A DNA stretch of 64,000 nucleotides. It comes from an uncultured Blautia sp. Its GTDB lineage: Bacteria > Bacillota > Clostridia > Lachnospirales > Lachnospiraceae. A program made the position numbers and the translations under genes. The notes under the pieces were generated by a model. The model was not told where the DNA came from. It did not search any database and saw nothing but the letters and a program-made list of their open reading frames with translations. The DNA lies in contig NZ_CALFLA010000056.1 of the NCBI RefSeq assembly GCF_937880195.1, positions 3,341-67,340 on the forward strand, given 5' to 3'. Of this stretch, positions 57,824 to 64,000 are shown in pieces (within the stretch, counting starts at the first letter, position 1; every line of letters begins with the position of its first letter).

Positions 57824-59179
57824 CTATTTTGTCCCTATCTTTTTCCTGATCTTCCTATAGTAAAGAAATCCTGTCAGGTCTGCAAGAATCCATCCAATAG
57901 GAATCGCCCACCAGATTGCATTTACTCCAAACTGGGGCATGGGCGCTAAAACATATGCCAGGACTACTCTGGTTCCCAGAGAAATAACAGTAAGGATCAG
58001 TGACATAGCCGGCTGTTCTATTCCTCTGTACAGCCCATATAATAAAAACAGACATCCGATCCCCCAGTAAAACGCGCCTTCAATATGAAGGTAATCCACT
58101 CCCGCGCTTACAATCGCCGGCTGCGGGTCAGCCAGAAAAATTTTTACCAAAGGCGCTGCAAAAATCCATACGATCAAAGATATTACAAGACAGAAACCTA
58201 CAGAAACCTTTACTGCCATGCTGGATGCCTTTTGGATCCTATGGTATTTTTTTGCCCCATAATTTTGGGAAATAAAAAGAGAAAAGGCGTTTCCAAATTC
58301 TTGTGCGGGCATATATGCCAGGGTATCAATTTTTACAGCCACTGCAAATGCTGCCATAATTATTGTTCCAAAGCTGTTTACCAGCCCCTGAATCATCAAA
58401 ATGCCAAAATTCATCACCGACTGCTGGGCGCAGGTCAGAACAGAATACTGCATCACACGGTTTAAAATACTTTTTTCCATGTGCATATACTTCTTTTCCA
58501 TTCTAAGTGACGGAACCTTCCACAGCGTGTAAGCAGCAATTCCAATTCCTGCCGCCATCTGTGCTATTACTGTTGCAGCTGCGGCTCCTTCCACGCCCTT
58601 TCCAAGACCGGCTACAAACCACAGATCAAGGATAATATTTAAGACAGAAGACACTGCCAGAAACCACAGAGGAACAACAGAATTTCCCATTGCCCGAAGA
58701 AGGCAGGCAAAAAAATTATAAAGAAAAACAAACACAATTCCCAAAAAAATAATACGAATATAGGTTTCCATTAAAGGATATACCTCTTTTGGTATCTGAA
58801 GAAGCTTCAGCACCGGATCTGTCCAGACAAAAACAAAAATATTCATGACAATAGTTATAAATCCTACAAAAATAAAAGAAACCCAGATGCTCTTTTTTAG
58901 TTCCTGTTCATTTCCAGCTCCATAAGCAATAGAAAAAACAGCGCCGCTTCCCATACAAAGACCAATGAGAACAGAAGTCAAAAATGTCATTAACGTATAA
59001 GCCGAACCTACTGCAGCTAAAGCCTCTGCTCCCAGGAACCGGCCCACTACCATGGTGTCTGCAATATTGTAAATCTGCTGAAGAAGATTTCCCAGGATCA
59101 TAGGAAAGGCAAACATCAGCATGGTTTTCAGTATTTTTCCCTCTGTAAGATTTTTTTCTGTATTGATTGTTTTTGTCAT
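57824..59179 (-). CDS. MATE-family efflux transporter
   Basis: 451 residues, twelve membrane segments. N-terminal P-M-I-L-G-N-L-L-Q-Q-I-Y-N-I-A-D-T-M-V-V-G and the internal pseudo-repeat are typical of DinF/NorM-type MATE exporters that expel drugs or metabolites using a cation gradient. Substrate not predictable. No adjacent regulator. Confidence 0.92.
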   Translation of the reverse strand: MTKTINTEKNLTEGKILKTMLMFAFPMILGNLLQQIYNIADTMVVGRFLGAEALAAVGSAYTLMTFLTSVLIGLCMGSGAVFSIAYGAGNEQELKKSIWVSFIFVGFITIVMNIFVFVWTDPVLKLLQIPKEVYPLMETYIRIIFLGIVFVFLYNFFACLLRAMGNSVVPLWFLAVSSVLNIILDLWFVAGLGKGVEGAAAATVIAQMAAGIGIAAYTLWKVPSLRMEKKYMHMEKSILNRVMQYSVLTCAQQSVMNFGILMIQGLVNSFGTIIMAAFAVAVKIDTLAYMPAQEFGNAFSLFISQNYGAKKYHRIQKASSMAVKVSVGFCLVISLIVWIFAAPLVKIFLADPQPAIVSAGVDYLHIEGAFYWGIGCLFLLYGLYRGIEQPAMSLILTVISLGTRVVLAYVLAPMPQFGVNAIWWAIPIGWILADLTGFLYYRKIRKKIGTK

Positions 59180-59263
59180 ATTTTCTCTCTCTTCATAATT
59201 ATGCTCAAAAATTATAAATCTTTTTTTTCATAAAATCAACCATACATTGTCCTTCTTTCTCAT

Positions 59264-59309
59264 ATAAAAAGCAGGATATCTTCCTAATTAAAAGGAAGCG
59301 TATCCCGCC
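59264..59309 (-). terminator. Terminator of the small membrane-protein gene
   Basis: Minus strand stem GCGGGATACGCTTCC / GGAAGATATCCTGC with T5 after it, about 15 nt past the gene. Confidence 0.75.
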
Positions 59310-59324
59310 CAATATCCAAAATTT

Positions 59325-59639
59325 TTAGCATTCTTTTTTATGTCTGTCCACGAGCAACAAAATAAACATAACAAACCATATGATCCACGCAGCAAGACAG
59401 CCAATTCCCTGATATTGAATGTCTATAATAGCCCCAACGGCAAACGGCGCTGCCATGAATAACATTCTTTTTCCATATCTCTTACACATAGCTTTTTCAT
59501 CATATTTTTTTCGTTCATCTTCAGATTTCATATTGTAACCAGATAAAAAATTTGCAGCCTTACCCTCTGATCTATAAAACCATATTCCAAATAAAAGCAT
59601 ACTTATTGACATTGATAAATCAAAAATAATATAAAACAT
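59325..59639 (-). CDS. Small membrane protein, DUF3784-like
   Basis: 104 residues with a hydrophobic N-terminus and two more membrane segments near 65-100. The central stretch G-Y-N-x-K-S-x-D-E-R-K-K-Y-D matches the pattern of DUF3784 proteins, which are short, usually single genes of unknown function in Firmicutes. Stands alone between the MATE gene and the repeat region. Confidence 0.65.
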   Translation of the reverse strand: MFYIIFDLSMSISMLLFGIWFYRSEGKAANFLSGYNMKSEDERKKYDEKAMCKRYGKRMLFMAAPFAVGAIIDIQYQGIGCLAAWIIWFVMFILLLVDRHKKEC

Positions 59640-59719
59640 ACTATCCTCCCAATCATTTTATATTGGTATTATACTCCTTTATATGTAAAATGTATATCTG
59701 GAAACTATTCTGGATATAG

Positions 59720-59853
59720 AAACAAAGCGGACAAGTCCGCTTCGAACTCCCTCAATCCTTGATGGACTTGTTCCGCTTTGCGCGCCAGATGCAGACTGCC
59801 ATAGGCAGTCATATTCCGCATGCATCTGATCGCATCCTCGCGGAGCGTTTTTG
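59720..59853 (+). repeat. Structured repeat family B, copy 2
   Basis: Better preserved copy. Left part: AAGCGGAC-AA-GTCCGCTT forms a short hairpin, and an alternative longer pairing links AAAGCGGACAAGTCC to GGACTTGTTCCGCTTT. Then nested stems CAGATGCA / TGCATCTG and GACTGCC / GGCAGTC, an outer GTTCCGC / GCGGAGC, and a GTTTTTG tract. Ends directly at palindromic repeat copy 3 and lies downstream of tRNA-Trp. Confidence 0.8.
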
Positions 59854-59897
59854 TTTATTAGGAAAGTTAGTACAGAATGTACTACTTTCCTAATAAA
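59854..59897. repeat. Palindromic repeat family A, copy 3 (full palindrome)
   Basis: TTTATTAGGAAAGT / ACTTTCCTAATAAA outer arms with the GTAC-ATTCT-GTAC centre. Here both outer arms are intact, and T-tracts of terminator-like hairpins abut it on both sides: the tRNA-Trp terminator on the minus strand and repeat B on the plus strand. Confidence 0.88.
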
Positions 59898-59938
59898 CAA
59901 AAAACTGGAAACATCTGTTTAAAGATATTTCCAGTTCT
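59898..59938 (-). terminator. Terminator of tRNA-Trp
   Basis: Minus strand: AACTGGAAATATCTT / AGATGTTTCCAGTT then TTTTTT, 8 nt after the tRNA. Confidence 0.85.
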
Positions 59939-59945
59939 TATTTAG

Positions 59946-60016
59946 CAGGGGATGAGAGAATCGAACTCCCACCAAAGGTTTTGGAGACCCCTATCATACC
60001 ATTTGACCAATCCCCT
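59946..60016 (-). tRNA. tRNA-Trp (anticodon CCA)
   Basis: 71 nt cloverleaf: acceptor AGGGGAT/ATCCCCT with discriminator G, anticodon loop CTCCAAA, T arm with GTTCGATTC. The anticodon stem has G-U pairs (GGGGT/ACCTT), so a specialised tool should confirm it. CCA not encoded. Confidence 0.85.
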
Positions 60017-60033
60017 TTGCGATTACTTTATGA

Positions 60034-60062
60034 ATTATACATGCAAAAGAGACAATTGTCAA
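60034..60062 (-). promoter_or_regulatory. Promoter of tRNA-Trp
   Basis: Full consensus TTGACA (60057-60062), 17-bp spacer, TATAAT (60034-60039). Confidence 0.9.
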
Positions 60063-60096
60063 TAGCAGAACAGGTTTTTTCCAAAAATATTCATTT

Positions 60097-61506
60097 TTAT
60101 CCAGAAACAAAGTTCTGCAGCCATACGCCCTTCTTTACAAGGATAAAACCAATAATGGATTTTATAATATCTGCGGCCTGTACAAGGGCAAAAATTACTA
60201 CTACGGATAATCCCGTATATCTGCTTAACACAAAGGCCATGCTTACGCTGACACACCACATAAACACACTGTCAAACAGGAACGTGATCACTGTTTTTCC
60301 TCCTGACCGAAGCGTAAAATAAGCCGCGTGGAGAAATGCGTTATTTGGCATAAACAGGGCGCTGATCATAATAAACTGACACGCCAGCTTCTTTGCCTCG
60401 GGATTTGTGTTGTAAAGTTCCGGGAAAAGCGGGGCCAGAACAAGAAGAACTGCCGCAACTCCAATACAACAGAATACGGAAAAAGCAATCATCTTATTAT
60501 CCGTATCTCTTGCTTTTTTCATATCGCCAGCTCCAAGAAGCTGTCCTACTACAATCGCAACAGAATCTCCCAACGCGATAAATACAATATTGAACACATT
60601 ATTGATGGTATTAGAAATATTCTGTGCTGCCACTACATTTAATCCTCTGACAGAGTAACACTGAGCCAGGATCGCCACGCCGCAGGCCCACATGGTTTCA
60701 TTAAGAAGCAGCGGCGTTCCCTTGACAAAAATTTTCCATGCCAGATTTTTGGGAACCTTTAAGGTACGGTATAATCCGTCTATAAAAGGAAGGGTCTGCT
60801 TATTATGGGCAGCCCAGATCAATATAATAGCCACTTCCACATAACGGGATATTACAGTAGCAATGGCAGCTCCCCGGACACCTAGCTGCGGAAATCCAAA
60901 CTTTCCATAGATCAGGAGATAGTTAAATACAAGGTTTACCAGAACAGCTGTCACTCCTGCTTTCATAGGAAGCACTGTCTCTCCACACTCTCTTAAGGTG
61001 CTGGAATATACCTGTCCCAGCATAAAAGGCGGAAGGCCGATCAGCATAATATAAAGATACTGTTTTCCATAATTCAAAGTTGAGGCAATTTCCTCTGCGC
61101 TGCCTTCTCCCTGCAGATAAATCCGAATCAGCGCGTCTCCTGCTGTGAGAAATACTGCCGCAGTTGCAACAGTTAAGATTACCGCCATCCAGAATTTGTA
61201 GCGGAAGGTCTGACGCACACCTTCATGATCCTTCTGGCCAAAATACTGCGCTGTAAAGATTCCCGCTCCTGCCAGTCCTCCAAACATACAAAGATTATAT
61301 ACAAAGATCAGCTGATTTACAATGGCAGCCCCTGACATCTGCTCTGTTCCGATCCGGCCGATCATAATATTGTCCAGAAGACTGACAAAATTAGTAATTC
61401 CGTTCTGGATCATAATAGGGATAGCTATGGCAAGGACCATTTTATAAAAAGCCTTATCACCTACGAATTTTCGCCAGAAACCTGTCTTTGTTCTTGTCAT
61501 TTCCAT
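60097..61506 (-). CDS. MATE-family efflux transporter (second copy)
   Basis: 469 residues with twelve membrane segments. I-P-I-M-I-Q-N-G-I-T-N-F-V-S-L-L-D-N-I-M-I-G at the start is the MATE signature. It is not a close duplicate of the transporter at 57.8 kb (different N-terminus and loop lengths), so the two may export different compounds. Monocistronic by position: the tRNA-Trp promoter lies between its stop and the tRNA. Confidence 0.92.
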   Translation of the reverse strand: MEMTRTKTGFWRKFVGDKAFYKMVLAIAIPIMIQNGITNFVSLLDNIMIGRIGTEQMSGAAIVNQLIFVYNLCMFGGLAGAGIFTAQYFGQKDHEGVRQTFRYKFWMAVILTVATAAVFLTAGDALIRIYLQGEGSAEEIASTLNYGKQYLYIMLIGLPPFMLGQVYSSTLRECGETVLPMKAGVTAVLVNLVFNYLLIYGKFGFPQLGVRGAAIATVISRYVEVAIILIWAAHNKQTLPFIDGLYRTLKVPKNLAWKIFVKGTPLLLNETMWACGVAILAQCYSVRGLNVVAAQNISNTINNVFNIVFIALGDSVAIVVGQLLGAGDMKKARDTDNKMIAFSVFCCIGVAAVLLVLAPLFPELYNTNPEAKKLACQFIMISALFMPNNAFLHAAYFTLRSGGKTVITFLFDSVFMWCVSVSMAFVLSRYTGLSVVVIFALVQAADIIKSIIGFILVKKGVWLQNFVSG

Positions 61507-61625
61507 GATATTCCTCCTCCCTTTTCTCTTTTGAAATCTTCATTTCCGTTTAAGCGTACTAGAGGTAATGATACTATAGAAAAGAGAGGGTTTCAAGTAT
61601 TTTTTTATGGAATCTTTATATTATT

Positions 61626-63227
61626 TTACTGATCAAAAATAACTTCTGTATGGAGGATCGATCTTTCATCCAGGTATTCTTTATAAGTCTTTACTTTCTT
61701 TTTTTCTTCATAATCTTCTGACCAGTAATACCCCTTGAGCTCATCCATATACTCTGTCCAGTCACAGATATAAACATATATTTTGGAAACGTCTCTGTCT
61801 TTTATAGCAAATATTCCGCTGTCTCCTCCCTGATTTCCTAACGACAACGGCTCTCCGTCCGCATCCAAAACCGTACAAATATAATCTCCTCCGGTAACTT
61901 CATTTAATTGAATCTCAAAAGGTGTTTTTGTCACTGATACAACTCCATGTCCATTTTCATCTACAAGATTAATTTCTTTTGTCACAGTATCTTCCAGATT
62001 CTTTTTTACCGGAAGTGAAAATTCCCAGTTTCCTTCCAGCGTCCAGGTATTATGCTCATTATCCATCTCAGCCATTTCCGGGTAAAGCTCTATATATTTA
62101 TTGTGCATTTCTGTATCAAGCTGACTGACAAACTCCTTCTCCTCTTCTGTAAAGCTCTCATAATTATTTATATCAAGCCCTCTTTCCGCCATAGCCTGAT
62201 CAAATTCCTTTTTTAATTCCTTTGGCATTTCCGGCGTGGTATTCTGATCTGCAGGACGATAACCGTGAATGGATTTTATTTTCAATCCAACTGTAAATTC
62301 CTCTGGAATTTCCACTATAGGTTCATAATCCTCAGGATTAGGCATACCTATTTCATAAAGATATTCTTCCGTAAATTCCGGGATTCCAAGAATAGCCGCA
62401 GCTTCCTCAAAACTGATTTCTCTCTCCGTCAGTGCATCCTGATCCACACCCTTTTCCTTCAGGAACTTTTTTTGATCTTCGTAACACTGCTCTGATATTC
62501 CAGGACTTTGTTTCGTTTCCTCAAGAGCAATTCTCAGAACTCCGGCATAGGTATGATCGTCAATCATCTGACCGTCCAGATACGGATCATTTGGTTTAAA
62601 ATCAGGATTATAGCTTAAGGGCATTTCTGTACCAGCATCAAAGTAAATAAGCGGAATCCCATTATTTTCATTTATCATAGTATCTGGAAAAAGTTCTTCG
62701 GATTCTATCGTAAAGGCAAGATTCATGGCAGTATCATTACAGTAAACCTCATTCATGGTTATCGTAACTCCGTTTGAAGTTTTACTGTAAACACTGTCTT
62801 TTTTATCTTTTGATTTCTCCTGGTTTATTGTTTCTGTATTCTCTTCCTGTTCCTCCAGATTTGAAGCATATTTTTCATAGTCTCCGGCAAATCCAAGAGA
62901 AGCTCCGATTCTTGCAAAAACACTTCCTATCAGCGGAATATCCTCTGCCCATGCCGGATTTGTAATGCAGACTGTGGAAAAGATTGCCCCGGCTGCAGCC
63001 ACTCCTGCCACTGCTTTATACATTCTTTTTTTATGGAATTTCTTTCTTCTGCTTTGTGGTTCAGATTTTGCACGAATCCTTTCAAAAGCAGCTGATTTCG
63101 CACGATCTATAACATCTGGAAGAGGAAATTCCTGATTCAGAAGCTCTTTCATTTTTTTTTCATTTTGTCTGTCCAAACTCTTATCTGATACCTGGTTTTC
63201 ATTATAAAAATTTATTTTTTTACTCAT
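61626..63227 (-). CDS. Anti-sigma factor-like membrane protein, DUF4179 family
   Basis: 533 residues. An N-terminal cytosolic part of ~65 residues with basic tail, one membrane helix (about 69-90), then a long extracytoplasmic beta-rich region beginning V-T-I-T-M-N-E-V-Y-C, typical of DUF4179 anti-sigma proteins. The start overlaps the sigma gene stop by 4 nt, which is the usual arrangement of ECF sigma factor and its regulator. It probably holds the sigma factor at the membrane until an envelope signal arrives; the signal is unknown. Confidence 0.82.
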   Translation of the reverse strand: MSKKINFYNENQVSDKSLDRQNEKKMKELLNQEFPLPDVIDRAKSAAFERIRAKSEPQSRRKKFHKKRMYKAVAGVAAAGAIFSTVCITNPAWAEDIPLIGSVFARIGASLGFAGDYEKYASNLEEQEENTETINQEKSKDKKDSVYSKTSNGVTITMNEVYCNDTAMNLAFTIESEELFPDTMINENNGIPLIYFDAGTEMPLSYNPDFKPNDPYLDGQMIDDHTYAGVLRIALEETKQSPGISEQCYEDQKKFLKEKGVDQDALTEREISFEEAAAILGIPEFTEEYLYEIGMPNPEDYEPIVEIPEEFTVGLKIKSIHGYRPADQNTTPEMPKELKKEFDQAMAERGLDINNYESFTEEEKEFVSQLDTEMHNKYIELYPEMAEMDNEHNTWTLEGNWEFSLPVKKNLEDTVTKEINLVDENGHGVVSVTKTPFEIQLNEVTGGDYICTVLDADGEPLSLGNQGGDSGIFAIKDRDVSKIYVYICDWTEYMDELKGYYWSEDYEEKKKVKTYKEYLDERSILHTEVIFDQ

Positions 63228-63772
63228 AGGATCATCCCCTCTTTTTTATCTGCGCTCTGACGTTTTGAGGTCTGACCGCCTCCAAAATACAGTTCTCCTA
63301 AATGCTTCCTTGCTCTTACAAGTCTGGTCTTTACTGTGTTTTCATTAATCTCCAACAGCTCTGAAATATCCTGTAATTTGAATCCATATACGTAATAAAG
63401 GATTAAAACGATTCTATATTTTTCATCTACCAATTCCAGCATCTGTTTAAACTCTATCTCTGCCATAGATGAATCCTGCCCGGATTGTTCCGGCATAAAT
63501 TCCGGCATCCTGATATTTCGGTAATGCCTGAGGATCTTATTGCATTCATTAATCAAAATCCTTGTCATCCAAGTTTTAAAATATTCTGGTTTTTTCAGAG
63601 TTTTCAGCTTTTCAAAACAAGTAAGAATCGTATCTTGAATCGCATCCGCCGCATCCTCATCATTTCCCAAAATCGCCCTGGCTGCCTTATACATATTTAA
63701 AGAATTTTGCTCCATCAATTCCAGAAATGCGTCCGCATCCCCTTTTATAGCCCGCTGCACCAAATATCTCAA
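63224..63772 (-). CDS. ECF-type RNA polymerase sigma factor
   Basis: 182 residues from a TTG start at 63772, with GGGGGG about 6 nt upstream; the frame runs further right but encodes no family sequence. Region 2 (about 5-75) includes D-A-A-D-A-I-Q-D-T-I, and region 4 (about 120-170) has Y-V-Y-G-F-K-L-Q-D-I-S-E-L-L with N-T-V-K-T-R-L-V-R-A-R-K-H-L. Directs polymerase to stress or envelope genes. Co-transcribed with the overlapping anti-sigma gene. A TATAAT with a weak -35 lies about 35 nt upstream. Confidence 0.9.
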   Translation of the reverse strand: MRYLVQRAIKGDADAFLELMEQNSLNMYKAARAILGNDEDAADAIQDTILTCFEKLKTLKKPEYFKTWMTRILINECNKILRHYRNIRMPEFMPEQSGQDSSMAEIEFKQMLELVDEKYRIVLILYYVYGFKLQDISELLEINENTVKTRLVRARKHLGELYFGGGQTSKRQSADKKEGMIL

Positions 63773-63914
63773 GTCAATCCCCCCCTTTGTGATTTTTCTT
63801 CTATAACGCGCATTATAAATATCTTTTTGTTTCTTTACACTTATTAGATACCAAAAGGGAATAAAAAGTTTCATAAAAACAAAAAAGAGGCTGTCGGGAA
63901 ATGATAGTTCCAAA

Positions 63915-63954
63915 CAGGGGCAGGTTTGACTCATGCAAGTCAAATCTGCCCCTG
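63915..63954. repeat. Long inverted repeat upstream of the sigma gene
   Basis: 17-base arms CAGGGGCAGGTTTGACT and AGTCAAATCTGCCCCTG (one G-T pair) around a 6-base loop. No T-run follows either arm directly, so it is a weak terminator candidate; it may be a terminator remnant or a mobile-element end cut by the window edge. Confidence 0.6.
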
Positions 63955-64000
63955 AAACTTTTCCATAAAAAGAGAAAAAGATGGCTAACGACAACCATCT

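Noticed and set aside
59679-59900. Open frame beginning [10 protein letters not shown] across the two repeats
   Set aside because: Its reading comes from the palindrome and repeat B; similar peptides appear from the other palindrome copies, showing the conservation is at DNA level and not protein.

Overview
The window looks like a chromosomal segment of a Gram-positive anaerobe of the family Lachnospiraceae, probably an acetogenic Blautia or close relative. This is an inference from gene content: a Leu-type T-box, consensus sigma-A promoters with AGGAGG ribosome sites, GatCAB with an archaeal-type AspRS, a group III glutamine synthetase, LL-diaminopimelate aminotransferase, and a MetF/MetV/RnfC2-type methylenetetrahydrofolate reductase typical of the acetogen methyl branch. 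Base composition is moderate, and most genes lie on the minus strand.

Layout, left to right. 1-3.1 kb (+): tail of an RNA pseudouridine synthase, ligA, metA. 3.1-8.6 kb (-): two unrecognised membrane proteins, then a three-subunit molybdenum hydroxylase (FAD, 2Fe-2S and Mo subunits with 4-nt overlaps). 8.7-14.2 kb: a beta-galactosidase/sugar-cation symporter operon divergent from an AraC regulator. 14.3-16.8 kb: leuA under a Leu T-box, two repeat elements and tRNA-Pro. 16.9-23.7 kb: a five-gene operon with a SipW-type signal peptidase, three TasA/camelysin-like secreted proteins and a 1137-residue SpaA-repeat surface protein carrying a Cys/His-rich region, behind a long leader. 23.7-27.3 kb: ilvN-ilvC-leuC-leuD. 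27.3-31.8 kb: an M18 peptidase/HAD/M20/tyrosine phosphatase operon. 31.8-47.6 kb: a long co-directional run pyrG-gltB-gltD, glnA-ANTAR-aspS-gatC-gatA-gatB, dapL. 47.7-53.4 kb: purF divergent from glnN (GSIII), followed by an ammonium transporter fused to a PII domain. 53.4-57 kb: rnfC2-metV-metF. 57.1-64 kb: a TRIC-like channel, two MATE exporters, a small membrane protein, tRNA-Trp with both repeat families beside it, and an ECF sigma/anti-sigma pair.

The strongest themes are: (1) a nitrogen-assimilation block (glnA, gltBD, glnN, amt-PII, GatCAB, PurF, PyrG) in which four transcription units have a terminator-like hairpin between promoter or upstream gene and start codon, next to an ANTAR-family antiterminator gene; (2) a SipW/TasA-like extracellular fibre or surface-protein operon; (3) two repeat families: a palindrome found immediately after terminator U-tracts (three copies) and a degenerate ~125-bp structured repeat beside tRNA genes (two copies) whose stems appear to covary. 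Promoter, terminator and repeat calls were made by eye; no database searches were run.
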